Positions 1-5,437 of a DNA stretch of 10,077 nt are shown one piece after another. A program made the position numbers and the translations under genes. Numbering within the stretch: position 1 is the first letter of the stretch; every line of letters begins with the position of its first letter. Below the pieces are notes generated by a model that saw only the letters and a program-made list of their open reading frames with translations, was not told where the DNA came from and did no database searches. Source of the stretch: an uncultured Eubacteriaceae bacterium (GTDB lineage: Bacteria > Bacillota > Clostridia > Lachnospirales > Lachnospiraceae); contig CAMEUH010000081.1 of the NCBI GenBank assembly GCA_945938055.1, forward strand, positions 1 to 10,077, in the 5' to 3' direction.

Positions 1-348
1 ATTTCTGTGTATCAAGGCAGTAATTTTGCAAGAATTATCACATCAGGCGAATACGCTGCACCGATTTTGAATGCAGATTATTTAAATAGTGAAGAAAGTG
101 AACTTCTGCTTGATGAAAATGGAATGCTTTGCGTTAACAAAATTCTTAACATCAAGGAAAAATGGGAGGAAGCATACGAAAGCCTGGAAAAACAGGGTAA
201 CATTGGCGTGCTTGTGATAAAACAGGGAGATGTGGCGGTAAGCTACGACCTGTTTAGCAGATTACGGAAGTGGTCCGACATAGATAAGGGGCTGTTGTTC
301 ATGATTGGAAAGGCGATTATGGAGAGGGTTTGTGAAGAGGAAAATTGA
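1..348 (+). CDS. C-terminal part of an unrecognised protein, cut by the window start
   Basis: The reading frame is open from the first base and ends at TGA 346-348, giving at least 115 residues. A GTG at position 7 could be read as a start, but it has no ribosome binding site and the frame continues upstream of it. The gene therefore most likely begins outside the window. The visible part is soluble-looking, acidic and mixed alpha/beta, with no signal peptide, membrane segment, cysteine-rich motif or repeat. It ends in a hydrophobic helix-like stretch (KGLLFMIGKAIMERV). I do not recognise the family. No clear terminator follows it before the promoter at 380, so its transcription could run into the downstream riboswitch region. 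Confidence 0.6.
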   Translation: MSVYQGSNFARIITSGEYAAPILNADYLNSEESELLLDENGMLCVNKILNIKEKWEEAYESLEKQGNIGVLVIKQGDVAVSYDLFSRLRKWSDIDKGLLFMIGKAIMERVCEEEN

Positions 349-379
349 TAGGAACAAACCTTACTTTATGAAAATATCC

Positions 380-408
380 TTGACAATATTCCTAAAACCC
401 CATATACT
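380..408 (+). promoter_or_regulatory. Sigma-A type promoter for the riboswitch-lipoprotein transcript
   Basis: A perfect -35 TTGACA (380-385) and a near-perfect -10 TATACT (403-408) are separated by exactly 17 bp, which is optimal for the housekeeping sigma factor. Transcription should start near 414-416, just upstream of the c-di-GMP aptamer. This is the only strong promoter I see before the three lipoprotein genes. Confidence 0.8.
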
Positions 409-422
409 AATTTTATTAGTAT
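404..422. repeat. Perfect inverted repeat overlapping the -10 and start site
   Basis: Two 8-bp arms, ATACTAAT (404-411) and ATTAGTAT (415-422), flank a TTT centre. The dyad covers most of the -10 box and the predicted +1. That is where repressor operators commonly sit, so a DNA-binding repressor may act here in addition to the riboswitch. An operator role is inference; the repeat itself is directly visible. Only the right arm would be in the RNA, so it is unlikely to work as an RNA hairpin. Confidence 0.5.
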
Positions 423-527
423 GAGGGCAAACATACGGAAACGTATGGACGCAAAGTCGAACGTCTAATGATATTAAGGCACTAAAGATTGCGACAGAAT
501 CCAGGATATATCGATGATAGGTTGACC
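421..527 (+). ncRNA. Cyclic di-GMP-I (GEMM-I) riboswitch aptamer
   Basis: The segment carries the landmarks of the GEMM-I class in order. They are GAGGGCAAAC (423-432), a hairpin CATACG-GAAA-CGTATG (432-447) with a GNRA tetraloop, the signature GGACGCAAAG (447-456), CTAA (465-468) as one side of a tetraloop receptor, and GATGATAG (513-520) on the other side. GTC-G-AAC (456-462, bulged G459) pairs with GTTGAC (521-526). By alignment from memory to the Vibrio cholerae Vc2 aptamer, the ligand-contacting bases would be about G427, A454 and C526. The second arm is unusually long: TGATAT (469-474) pairs with ATATCG (508-513) and encloses 33 nt. The RNA senses the second messenger c-di-GMP and presumably controls the lipoproteins downstream. 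Its 3' end shares bases with the following terminator. Confidence 0.85.
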
Positions 528-562
528 GCAGTATGTATGGAAGGTACTACTGCGGTCTTTTT
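524..562 (+). terminator. Riboswitch expression-platform terminator
   Basis: The 10-bp perfect stem GACCGCAGTA (524-533) / TACTGCGGTC (548-557) has a 14-nt loop and is followed by five T residues (558-562). The first bases of the stem (GAC, 524-526) are also the 3' strand of the aptamer helix, so aptamer and terminator compete. On that overlap alone, ligand binding would be expected to weaken the terminator (an ON switch). No separate antiterminator was resolved, so the sign of control is not certain. Confidence 0.85.
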
Positions 563-594
563 ACGTTCTGAGGGGGCGGATGCTTTCATGTTAA

Positions 595-838
595 AATAAT
601 CGGGAGGAAAACAAAAATGTAGTGAGACTGATAAAGCGGGAGAAGGAGAACATTCGTCAAGAATTAAGACAAATGAAGAGGCAGGACAGCTGGCAGCAGA
701 TTATGTATACAGGAAATGTAAGCTGGATGCGTACCCGTTTCTTTTCATGACTTCAATGAAAGTTTGAAATATGTGGATGAAAAGGAGCGGGAGGACTATT
801 TTTATATTGATGATCCGCATCCATATAAAAATTCTTAA
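595..838 (+). pseudogene. Decayed, frameshifted gene remnant between riboswitch and lipoproteins
   Basis: Coding-like sequence lies in two frames. Frame 1 is open from 595 and runs to TGA 748-750, with a charged N-terminal part (RLIKREKENIRQEL) and then DSWQQIMYTGNVSWMRTRF. At about 741-745, a C/T-rich run, the sense continues in frame 2 as FHDFNESLKYVDEKEREDYF and on to TAA 836-838. A good ribosome binding site (GGAGG, 603-607 area) precedes ATG 617, but that ATG is followed at once by TAG and TGA. A start-proximal indel is therefore also implied. The combined product would be about 75-80 residues. I do not recognise it. It may be the remains of the gene originally behind the riboswitch, or a deletion scar. 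The 563-594 stretch before it holds nothing I can name. Confidence 0.45.
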
Positions 839-859
839 TAAAATAAAAGGTGAAAATTT

Positions 860-2164
860 ATGAAAATGTGGAAAAATCTAACGATAGCAGTCATATTTAT
901 TTCATTAATAACAGGTTGCATACAACAGGGTGAAGAAGAAAATACTATTATTGGAGTTACGGAAAACATACAGGAAGCTTCCAAGCCAGCCCAGCAAATC
1001 ATCATGGAGGAGTACATAAAAAATTATGACGGTTATGGAAAGTTATTTTTGTATGACATAACCGGGGATAATTTTCCGGAACTTATGGAACTGGATTTTC
1101 CAGATGACATATGGAATTGTGAAGTCTATGATTTTAGTGGTAACGAGCCGGTTTCTATTGGGAGATTTAATGGAGAAGAGGGAGAAATTGTTTACTTATG
1201 TCAAGATGAGGAAGAAAATCGTTTTATTCTCTCACATTTTGGGATATATAAGTTAGGCGCATGCTCGTATTATTGTGAAAAAGACCTCATTGACGAACAT
1301 GTTATGAAAAATATGACATTAGGGACGACGGTGACTTACTTTATTAATCGGAAAGAAAATAAATATTATAATGGCTCTATTTATTTCGCAGGCGAAGAAA
1401 GAGAGGGAGTGGGTTTTTGGGAACAAGATTCGGAGGGAAAATTAGAATCTGAGAAGAGACTGATTAATCACATGAATGAATATATAGGAAAATGTGAGAT
1501 ATTGGATACAATTACGCTACCAGAATATGACGAAGAAGACCTTTTTCTGCAGGAAATGTCGATAAAAGCAAAAGACTATCATTATATTCCAGATTATGAT
1601 TATGAAGAATGGCTTGTAGTGTATCAAAAAGAGATGGAAGAGCAATCCGTGACGATTTGTGGGAAAGAATATGATTCACAGATGGATAACTTATGTCTTG
1701 ATTGGGAGGATTTGGATGAAACATTTGACTCGGATGTGTTAAATGAATTTTCAAATCTGAAATCAGTGTATTTTGAGGAAGGATTCAAGGATGAAACATA
1801 TCCCAAAATAACAATTAAGGTTTCAGAATGGTGTCAGCGAGTTCAAAAGATGAGCATCGCTCCAAAATGCTTTGAATTGTCAGGAGATTTAGATCAATTT
1901 TCTAGTCTTAGAGAATTATCTTTATGGGGTGATAGAAAAGAAATGGGAGACGTAAGTTTTATTACGGATTTTCCAAAGCTAAAAGTGGTAAATTTGTGGA
2001 TTGATAATGTAACAATGGATTTGGCGGAGCAGATAAGCAGAATGGAAACGGTAGAAGTTGTGACGTGGTCGGGACAAAGATTTTTTTATGGAGAAATGAC
2101 GGAAAAAGAGAGAATGCAGATAGAAACGATGTTTTCAGATAAAGTATTTATTGCAGTGAAATAA
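860..2164 (+). CDS. Tandem surface lipoprotein 1, LRR-like C-terminus
   Basis: This 434-aa protein begins with a lipoprotein signal peptide: K residues, a hydrophobic core and lipobox ITGC with the lipidated Cys at residue 20. It should therefore be anchored on the outer face of the cytoplasmic membrane. AAGGTG at 847-852 is a good ribosome binding site 7 nt before ATG. Residues 38-75 form a block almost identical in the two following paralogues. It includes the loop YDITGDNFPEL, reminiscent of the acidic D-x-x-G-D-x-x-P-E-L loops in VCBS/FG-GAP-like calcium-binding repeats. From about residue 263 (TICGKEYDSQ) to the end it has leucine-rich-repeat-like periodicity (FSNLRELSLWG, FPKLKVVNLWI). 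Cysteines in YLCQD, YYC, CEILD, ICGK and WC are conserved in all three paralogues and could form disulfides. It is the first gene of a probable c-di-GMP-riboswitch-controlled operon. The ligand or role is unknown. Confidence 0.85.
   Translation: MKMWKNLTIAVIFISLITGCIQQGEEENTIIGVTENIQEASKPAQQIIMEEYIKNYDGYGKLFLYDITGDNFPELMELDFPDDIWNCEVYDFSGNEPVSIGRFNGEEGEIVYLCQDEEENRFILSHFGIYKLGACSYYCEKDLIDEHVMKNMTLGTTVTYFINRKENKYYNGSIYFAGEEREGVGFWEQDSEGKLESEKRLINHMNEYIGKCEILDTITLPEYDEEDLFLQEMSIKAKDYHYIPDYDYEEWLVVYQKEMEEQSVTICGKEYDSQMDNLCLDWEDLDETFDSDVLNEFSNLKSVYFEEGFKDETYPKITIKVSEWCQRVQKMSIAPKCFELSGDLDQFSSLRELSLWGDRKEMGDVSFITDFPKLKVVNLWIDNVTMDLAEQISRMETVEVVTWSGQRFFYGEMTEKERMQIETMFSDKVFIAVK
956..1084 (+). repeat. 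Conserved block, copy 1 (lipoprotein 1)
   Basis: This is one of three direct DNA repeats encoding ASKPAQQIIMEEYIKNYDGY and the following KLFLYDITGD-PEL loop. Counting by eye over the 114-nt core (971-1084), it differs from copy 2 at 8 positions and from copy 3 at about 10. The 15 nt before the core (GTTACGGAAAACATA) are also shared with copy 3 but absent from copy 2. Confidence 0.8.
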
Positions 2165-2184
2165 TCTTAAATGGAGTTGATTCT

Positions 2185-3459
2185 ATGAAAGTATGGAAAA
2201 AATTAGTCATAGCAATTATGTTTCTTTCTTTTGTATGTGCTTGTGTTCAGAAGGAAAAAGGACAGGAAGCTTCCAAGCCAGCCCAGCAAATCATCATGGA
2301 AGAGTACATTAAGAATTATGACGGCTATGGAAAGTTATTTTTGTATGACATTACCGGGGATGGATTTCCGGAACTTTTGAATGGGGAGAACTTCGATGGA
2401 TTCTTTGTAGATGTATATGATTTTAGCGAAGAGGAACCAAAGTGGATAGGACAGTTTTCCGGCAAAAGTGGAGGGAAAGTTTATGTATGCAAAGATACAG
2501 AGGGAAAACGTTTCCTTCTGTCCCATGATGGGTGGTATCAATCGATGGGATATATCATGTACTATTGCAATAAGACAAATATTTTAGAACATGCCTTGGA
2601 AAATGAACTGTTAGGGGAATCAGTTTCTTATTTGAGTGACGATTGGGATGATGACCTATATTATCATGGAATGATGTATTTTGATGGAGAGAAAAAGGAG
2701 CCGTTGGGTTTTTGCAGAGAGGAAAACGGAACATGGTATGAAACGGAAAATGCATTAATCCAGTGCATGAATGATTATATGAAAGACTGTGAAATACTGG
2801 ATGTTTTGACACTACCGGATTACGGACAGGAAGAAGCTTTTGTGAGATCCATGGAAGAAAGGGCAGGAGAGTATCATTATGTTCCGGATTATCAGTATAA
2901 TCAATGGTATGAGATGTATCAAAAGGAACTGGAAACAAGAAAAGTGACAATTTGTGGAAAAGACTATGATTCACAGACGGAATTGCTGAATTTGGATAGA
3001 AGTGTTTTGGATGAAACGTTTGATTCTGATATTTTAAATGAATTTCCTAATTTGCGGAGAGTATATTTTGAAGGTTCTGCTCAGGAAAATAACGATACGA
3101 AACTACAAATTAAGGCTTCTGCATGGTGCAGCCAAATTATGGAAATGAGGTTTTCGCCAAAAGATTTTGAATTGCAAGGCAATCTGGAAGCATTTTCGAA
3201 CCTTTTGAATTTGACAATTTACGGACGCGGGGAGGAATTGAATGACATAAGCTATCTTTGTGAGCTTCCTAATGTCAGAATACTGAATCTTTGGGTGGAT
3301 GATACAACGATGGAGTTTGTGAAATTAATAAGTGGAATTGAGTCTGTACATGTGATTACATATTCCGGACAATTCGATTTTTTTGGAGAAATGACAGGAG
3401 AAGAAATCAAGCTGATTTTTGAGACTTTATCAGATAAGCTATTCGTTTATGTAAAGTAA
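2185..3459 (+). CDS. Tandem surface lipoprotein 2, LRR-like C-terminus
   Basis: This 424-aa paralogue of the flanking genes starts 20 bp after the first gene ends, with GGAG (2173-2176) 8 nt before ATG, which is typical operon spacing. The signal peptide ends in lipobox VCAC with the predicted lipidated Cys at residue 20. The shared block follows almost directly (residues 27-64). The roughly 11-13 residue linker that genes 1 and 3 carry between Cys and block is missing. The acidic loop is the fuller form YDITGDGFPEL. Domain order is the same as gene 1: a central Tyr/acidic-rich region with YVCKD, YYC and DCEILD, then from about residue 254 TICGKDYDSQ, LDETFDSDILNEFPNL and LRR-like strands (FSNLLNLTIYG, LPNVRILNLWV). 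The C-terminus LFVYVK matches gene 3. Function is unknown; surface exposure and co-expression with its neighbours are inferred. Confidence 0.85.
   Translation: MKVWKKLVIAIMFLSFVCACVQKEKGQEASKPAQQIIMEEYIKNYDGYGKLFLYDITGDGFPELLNGENFDGFFVDVYDFSEEEPKWIGQFSGKSGGKVYVCKDTEGKRFLLSHDGWYQSMGYIMYYCNKTNILEHALENELLGESVSYLSDDWDDDLYYHGMMYFDGEKKEPLGFCREENGTWYETENALIQCMNDYMKDCEILDVLTLPDYGQEEAFVRSMEERAGEYHYVPDYQYNQWYEMYQKELETRKVTICGKDYDSQTELLNLDRSVLDETFDSDILNEFPNLRRVYFEGSAQENNDTKLQIKASAWCSQIMEMRFSPKDFELQGNLEAFSNLLNLTIYGRGEELNDISYLCELPNVRILNLWVDDTTMEFVKLISGIESVHVITYSGQFDFFGEMTGEEIKLIFETLSDKLFVYVK
2263..2376 (+). repeat. Conserved block, copy 2 (lipoprotein 2)
   Basis: Second direct repeat, about 93% identical to copy 1 over 114 nt by manual count. 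Similarity begins sharply at CAGGAAGCTTCC and falls off after GGAACTT. The flanking parts of the genes are much more diverged. Confidence 0.8.
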
Positions 3460-3520
3460 AAGAGGCTGAAATGATTTGAGTAACAGACTCTAAAAATGTT
3501 TCCATAACTGGAGGGCGTTT

Positions 3521-4807
3521 ATGCGATTAACAAAATTAACAGTGGTAGTAGTACTTACACTTTCTTTTGCAACAGCCTGCACAAGGGAGGGTGAAAAAGA
3601 GGATGTTACTACTAAAGTTACGGAAAACATACAGGAAGATTCCAAGCCAGCCCAGCAAATCATCATGGAGGAGTACATAAAAAATTATGATGGCTATGGA
3701 AAGTTATTTTTGTATGACATTACTGGGGATGGATTTCCGGAATTGTTAGAAATGTATCTGCCTGAAGATGCATGGTGTGTAAGGGTATATGATTTTAGCA
3801 GTGATGAACCGATTCAAATTGGCGAATTTGAAGCCGGACAGGGGGAAAATATTTATTTCTGTCAAGATTCCGGTGGAAATCGTTTTATTTTATCGCATTT
3901 TGGTTCGAATCATATGGCAGGAGTGTCTTACTATCTGTGTGAGAAGACGACGGTCATGGAACATGCCTTGCAGAATGGTATTCTTGGTGAAACCTTAAAT
4001 TATAATGTTAAGGAAGATGAATTTCAATATTATAATCCCGCGATTTATTTTGATGGAGATGTAAAGGAAGGGGTTGGATTTTGCAGGAAAAATCCGGATG
4101 GACAGATTGAATCAGAGGAGATACTGATTCAATATATGAATGAATATATGGAGAACTGTGAAATATTAGATGTACTTGTATTACCTGATTATGAAAACGA
4201 AAACTTTTTACAAGCCATGGCTGACAAAGCAGAACATTATAATTATATTCCGGAATATCATTATGAAGAATCGAATGCGGAATTTCAGGATGTGGTAATT
4301 TGTGGGAAAAACTATGATAGGCAGCTGGAAATATTATATTTATCGCCGGAGGATTTGGATGAAACATTTGATTCGGATATATTTAATGAGTTTCCTAATT
4401 TAAAAGAGGTGTGTTTCAGCGAGGGTAGTGAGAAAGAGGAATATGACGTAAAAAAGATAAAAGTTTCTGACTGGTGTGGGCAGATATATAAAATGAGTAT
4501 TGCTCCCCAATACTTTGAATTGACGGGAGATTTGCGGCAATTTTCATTGTTATGGGACATTGGTATATATGGAAATGGAGAAAAAATTGAAAGGATTGAT
4601 TTCATTGCAGAATTCCCTAATTTGAAAGTGGCTGGTTTATATATTGATAATGTGACAATGGACCAGTTAAAATATGTAGGAAATCTGCAGAATATAGAAG
4701 TAGTGGCATATTCGGGAATGAAAGATTTTTTTGGCGGGATGACAGCGGAACAAAAGGAAATGGTTACCGAAATCATGGCAGATAAGGTATTCGTTTATGT
4801 AAAGTAA
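3521..4807 (+). CDS. Tandem surface lipoprotein 3, LRR-like C-terminus
   Basis: This 428-aa third paralogue starts 61 bp after gene 2, with a strong ribosome binding site GGAGGG (3510-3515) 5 nt before ATG. The signal peptide ends in ATAC with Cys at residue 20, as in the other two. The near-identical block (residues 38-75) is preceded by KVTENIQ, a linker shared with gene 1 but not gene 2. The middle region resembles gene 1 more (CQDSGGNRFILSHFG). It lacks about ten residues just before the VICGKNYD motif, where genes 1 and 2 have a YQKE(L/M)E helix-like stretch. The C-terminal LRR-like region follows (FPNLKEVCF, FPNLKVAGLYI) and ends KVFVYVK. There is no obvious terminator after the stop before the next promoter at 4841, so readthrough into the T-box terminator is possible. 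Role unknown. Confidence 0.85.
   Translation: MRLTKLTVVVVLTLSFATACTREGEKEDVTTKVTENIQEDSKPAQQIIMEEYIKNYDGYGKLFLYDITGDGFPELLEMYLPEDAWCVRVYDFSSDEPIQIGEFEAGQGENIYFCQDSGGNRFILSHFGSNHMAGVSYYLCEKTTVMEHALQNGILGETLNYNVKEDEFQYYNPAIYFDGDVKEGVGFCRKNPDGQIESEEILIQYMNEYMENCEILDVLVLPDYENENFLQAMADKAEHYNYIPEYHYEESNAEFQDVVICGKNYDRQLEILYLSPEDLDETFDSDIFNEFPNLKEVCFSEGSEKEEYDVKKIKVSDWCGQIYKMSIAPQYFELTGDLRQFSLLWDIGIYGNGEKIERIDFIAEFPNLKVAGLYIDNVTMDQLKYVGNLQNIEVVAYSGMKDFFGGMTAEQKEMVTEIMADKVFVYVK
3617..3745 (+). repeat. Conserved block, copy 3 (lipoprotein 3)
   Basis: Third direct repeat, with its core at 3632-3745. It shares the upstream extension GTTACGGAAAACATA with copy 1 and the GATGGA version of the acidic loop with copy 2. 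Identity to copy 1 is about 91% over the core by manual count. Confidence 0.8.
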
Positions 4808-4840
4808 AGACCAAAATGCAAAATATCACTCACAAATTCC

Positions 4841-4869
4841 TTGCATAACATTTTTTTTGGTGCTATAAT
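4841..4869 (+). promoter_or_regulatory. Promoter of the thrS T-box transcript
   Basis: TTGCAT (4841-4846) and a perfect TATAAT (4864-4869) are 17 bp apart. Transcription would start near 4876, a little before the T-box stem I at about 4892. Confidence 0.8.
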
Positions 4870-4891
4870 AACTACAAATTTGAAAAAACAA

Positions 4892-5158
4892 CACGTTGAC
4901 GAGACGAGTAGCAGATGTAGAAGGGTTCCAGAGAGAGGACGGTGCTGAGAGTTCCTTACCCGGGCATTTGTGAAAACTACCTCCGAGTGGCCCCAATCCG
5001 GTCCGGTGATTCCGTTACCATCGTAATGAGTGCAGATAGATTTGTCATTTGCCAGTCCTTGTGGCGGCAGTACAGATTGATTTGTAAATCAGGGTGGAAC
5101 CACGTGTATTGATGTATATTCGTCCCTTGTGCCGATAACCGGCATAAGGGATTTTTTT
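4892..5158 (+). ncRNA. Threonine-specific T-box leader
   Basis: This leader senses uncharged tRNA-Thr and allows readthrough when threonyl-tRNA is scarce. Stem I shows AGAGAG (4930-4935) with the distal GGTGCTGAGAG region (4941-4951). The likely specifier loop GTGAAAACTACC (4970-4981) contains two consecutive in-register Thr codons, ACT (4976-4978) and ACC (4979-4981). ACC is the more usual specifier. The conserved T-box AGGGTGGAACCACG is at 5091-5104. Its AGGG (5091-5094) can pair with CCCT (5124-5127), and ACG (5102-5104) with CGT (5121-5123), to form the antiterminator with bulge TGGAACC. The TGGA would pair with a UCCA tRNA 3' end, implying discriminator U. It lies directly upstream of a small membrane protein gene and thrS. 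Confidence 0.93.
5123..5158 (+). terminator. T-box terminator hairpin
   Basis: TCCCTTGTGCCG (5123-5134) pairs with CGGCATAAGGGA (5140-5151), a 12-bp stem with one G-U pair and a 5-nt loop, followed by seven T residues (5152-5158). Its left arm contains the CCCT needed by the antiterminator, so the two structures exclude each other. Confidence 0.9.
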
Positions 5159-5187
5159 ATTGGAAAATTTTATGGGAGGAAATGCGT

Positions 5188-5418
5188 ATGAATCAAAAAC
5201 TGGAATATGTAAAAGAAAATTTAAACACTTCGGTAACCCTGACGGGAAAAGATGTTCTTGCAGGCGGTGTACTTTGTTTTGCTGCAGGAATCATTCTGGG
5301 ACTGATTTTGGGAATGACGGGAAGAGGCATTCATTTAAAAATTGCGCTTGGCTCGTATAATGGCAGCAAAAATCGGAATAATGGAAATGGAAACGGGAAC
5401 CGTGATAACGAAAAATAA
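5188..5418 (+). CDS. Small single-pass membrane protein in the thrS operon
   Basis: This 76-aa protein is encoded between the T-box terminator and thrS. The start is taken as ATG 5188 because GGAGGA (5175-5180) lies 7 nt before it. The earlier in-frame ATG at 5182 would be only 1 nt from that site. Residues about 23-45 form one Gly/Ala/Leu-rich membrane helix (VLAGGVLCFAAGIILGLILG). Before it lies a short amphipathic N-terminal segment, and after it a tail rich in Asn and Gly (NRNNGNGNGNRDNEK). It ends 19 bp before thrS and should be induced together with it by threonyl-tRNA starvation. I do not recognise a characterised family. The protein looks like the small glycine-zipper-like hypothetical proteins common in Clostridia, and nothing in it suggests a tRNA-related activity. 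Confidence 0.75.
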   Translation: MNQKLEYVKENLNTSVTLTGKDVLAGGVLCFAAGIILGLILGMTGRGIHLKIALGSYNGSKNRNNGNGNGNRDNEK

Positions 5419-5437
5419 GGAAAGAGGAGAATAGACA

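Noticed and set aside
617..625. A start codon with immediate stops as a minimal regulatory ORF
   Set aside because: ATG-TAG behind a good ribosome binding site is striking. However, the coding-like sequence that follows in a neighbouring frame makes a damaged gene start the simpler reading.
2555..2974. 139-codon open frame on the minus strand, and similar ones at 4008-4367 and 4312-4776
   Set aside because: They lie antisense inside the lipoprotein genes, have Ser/His/Pro-rich composition typical of reversed coding frames, and lack ribosome binding sites.
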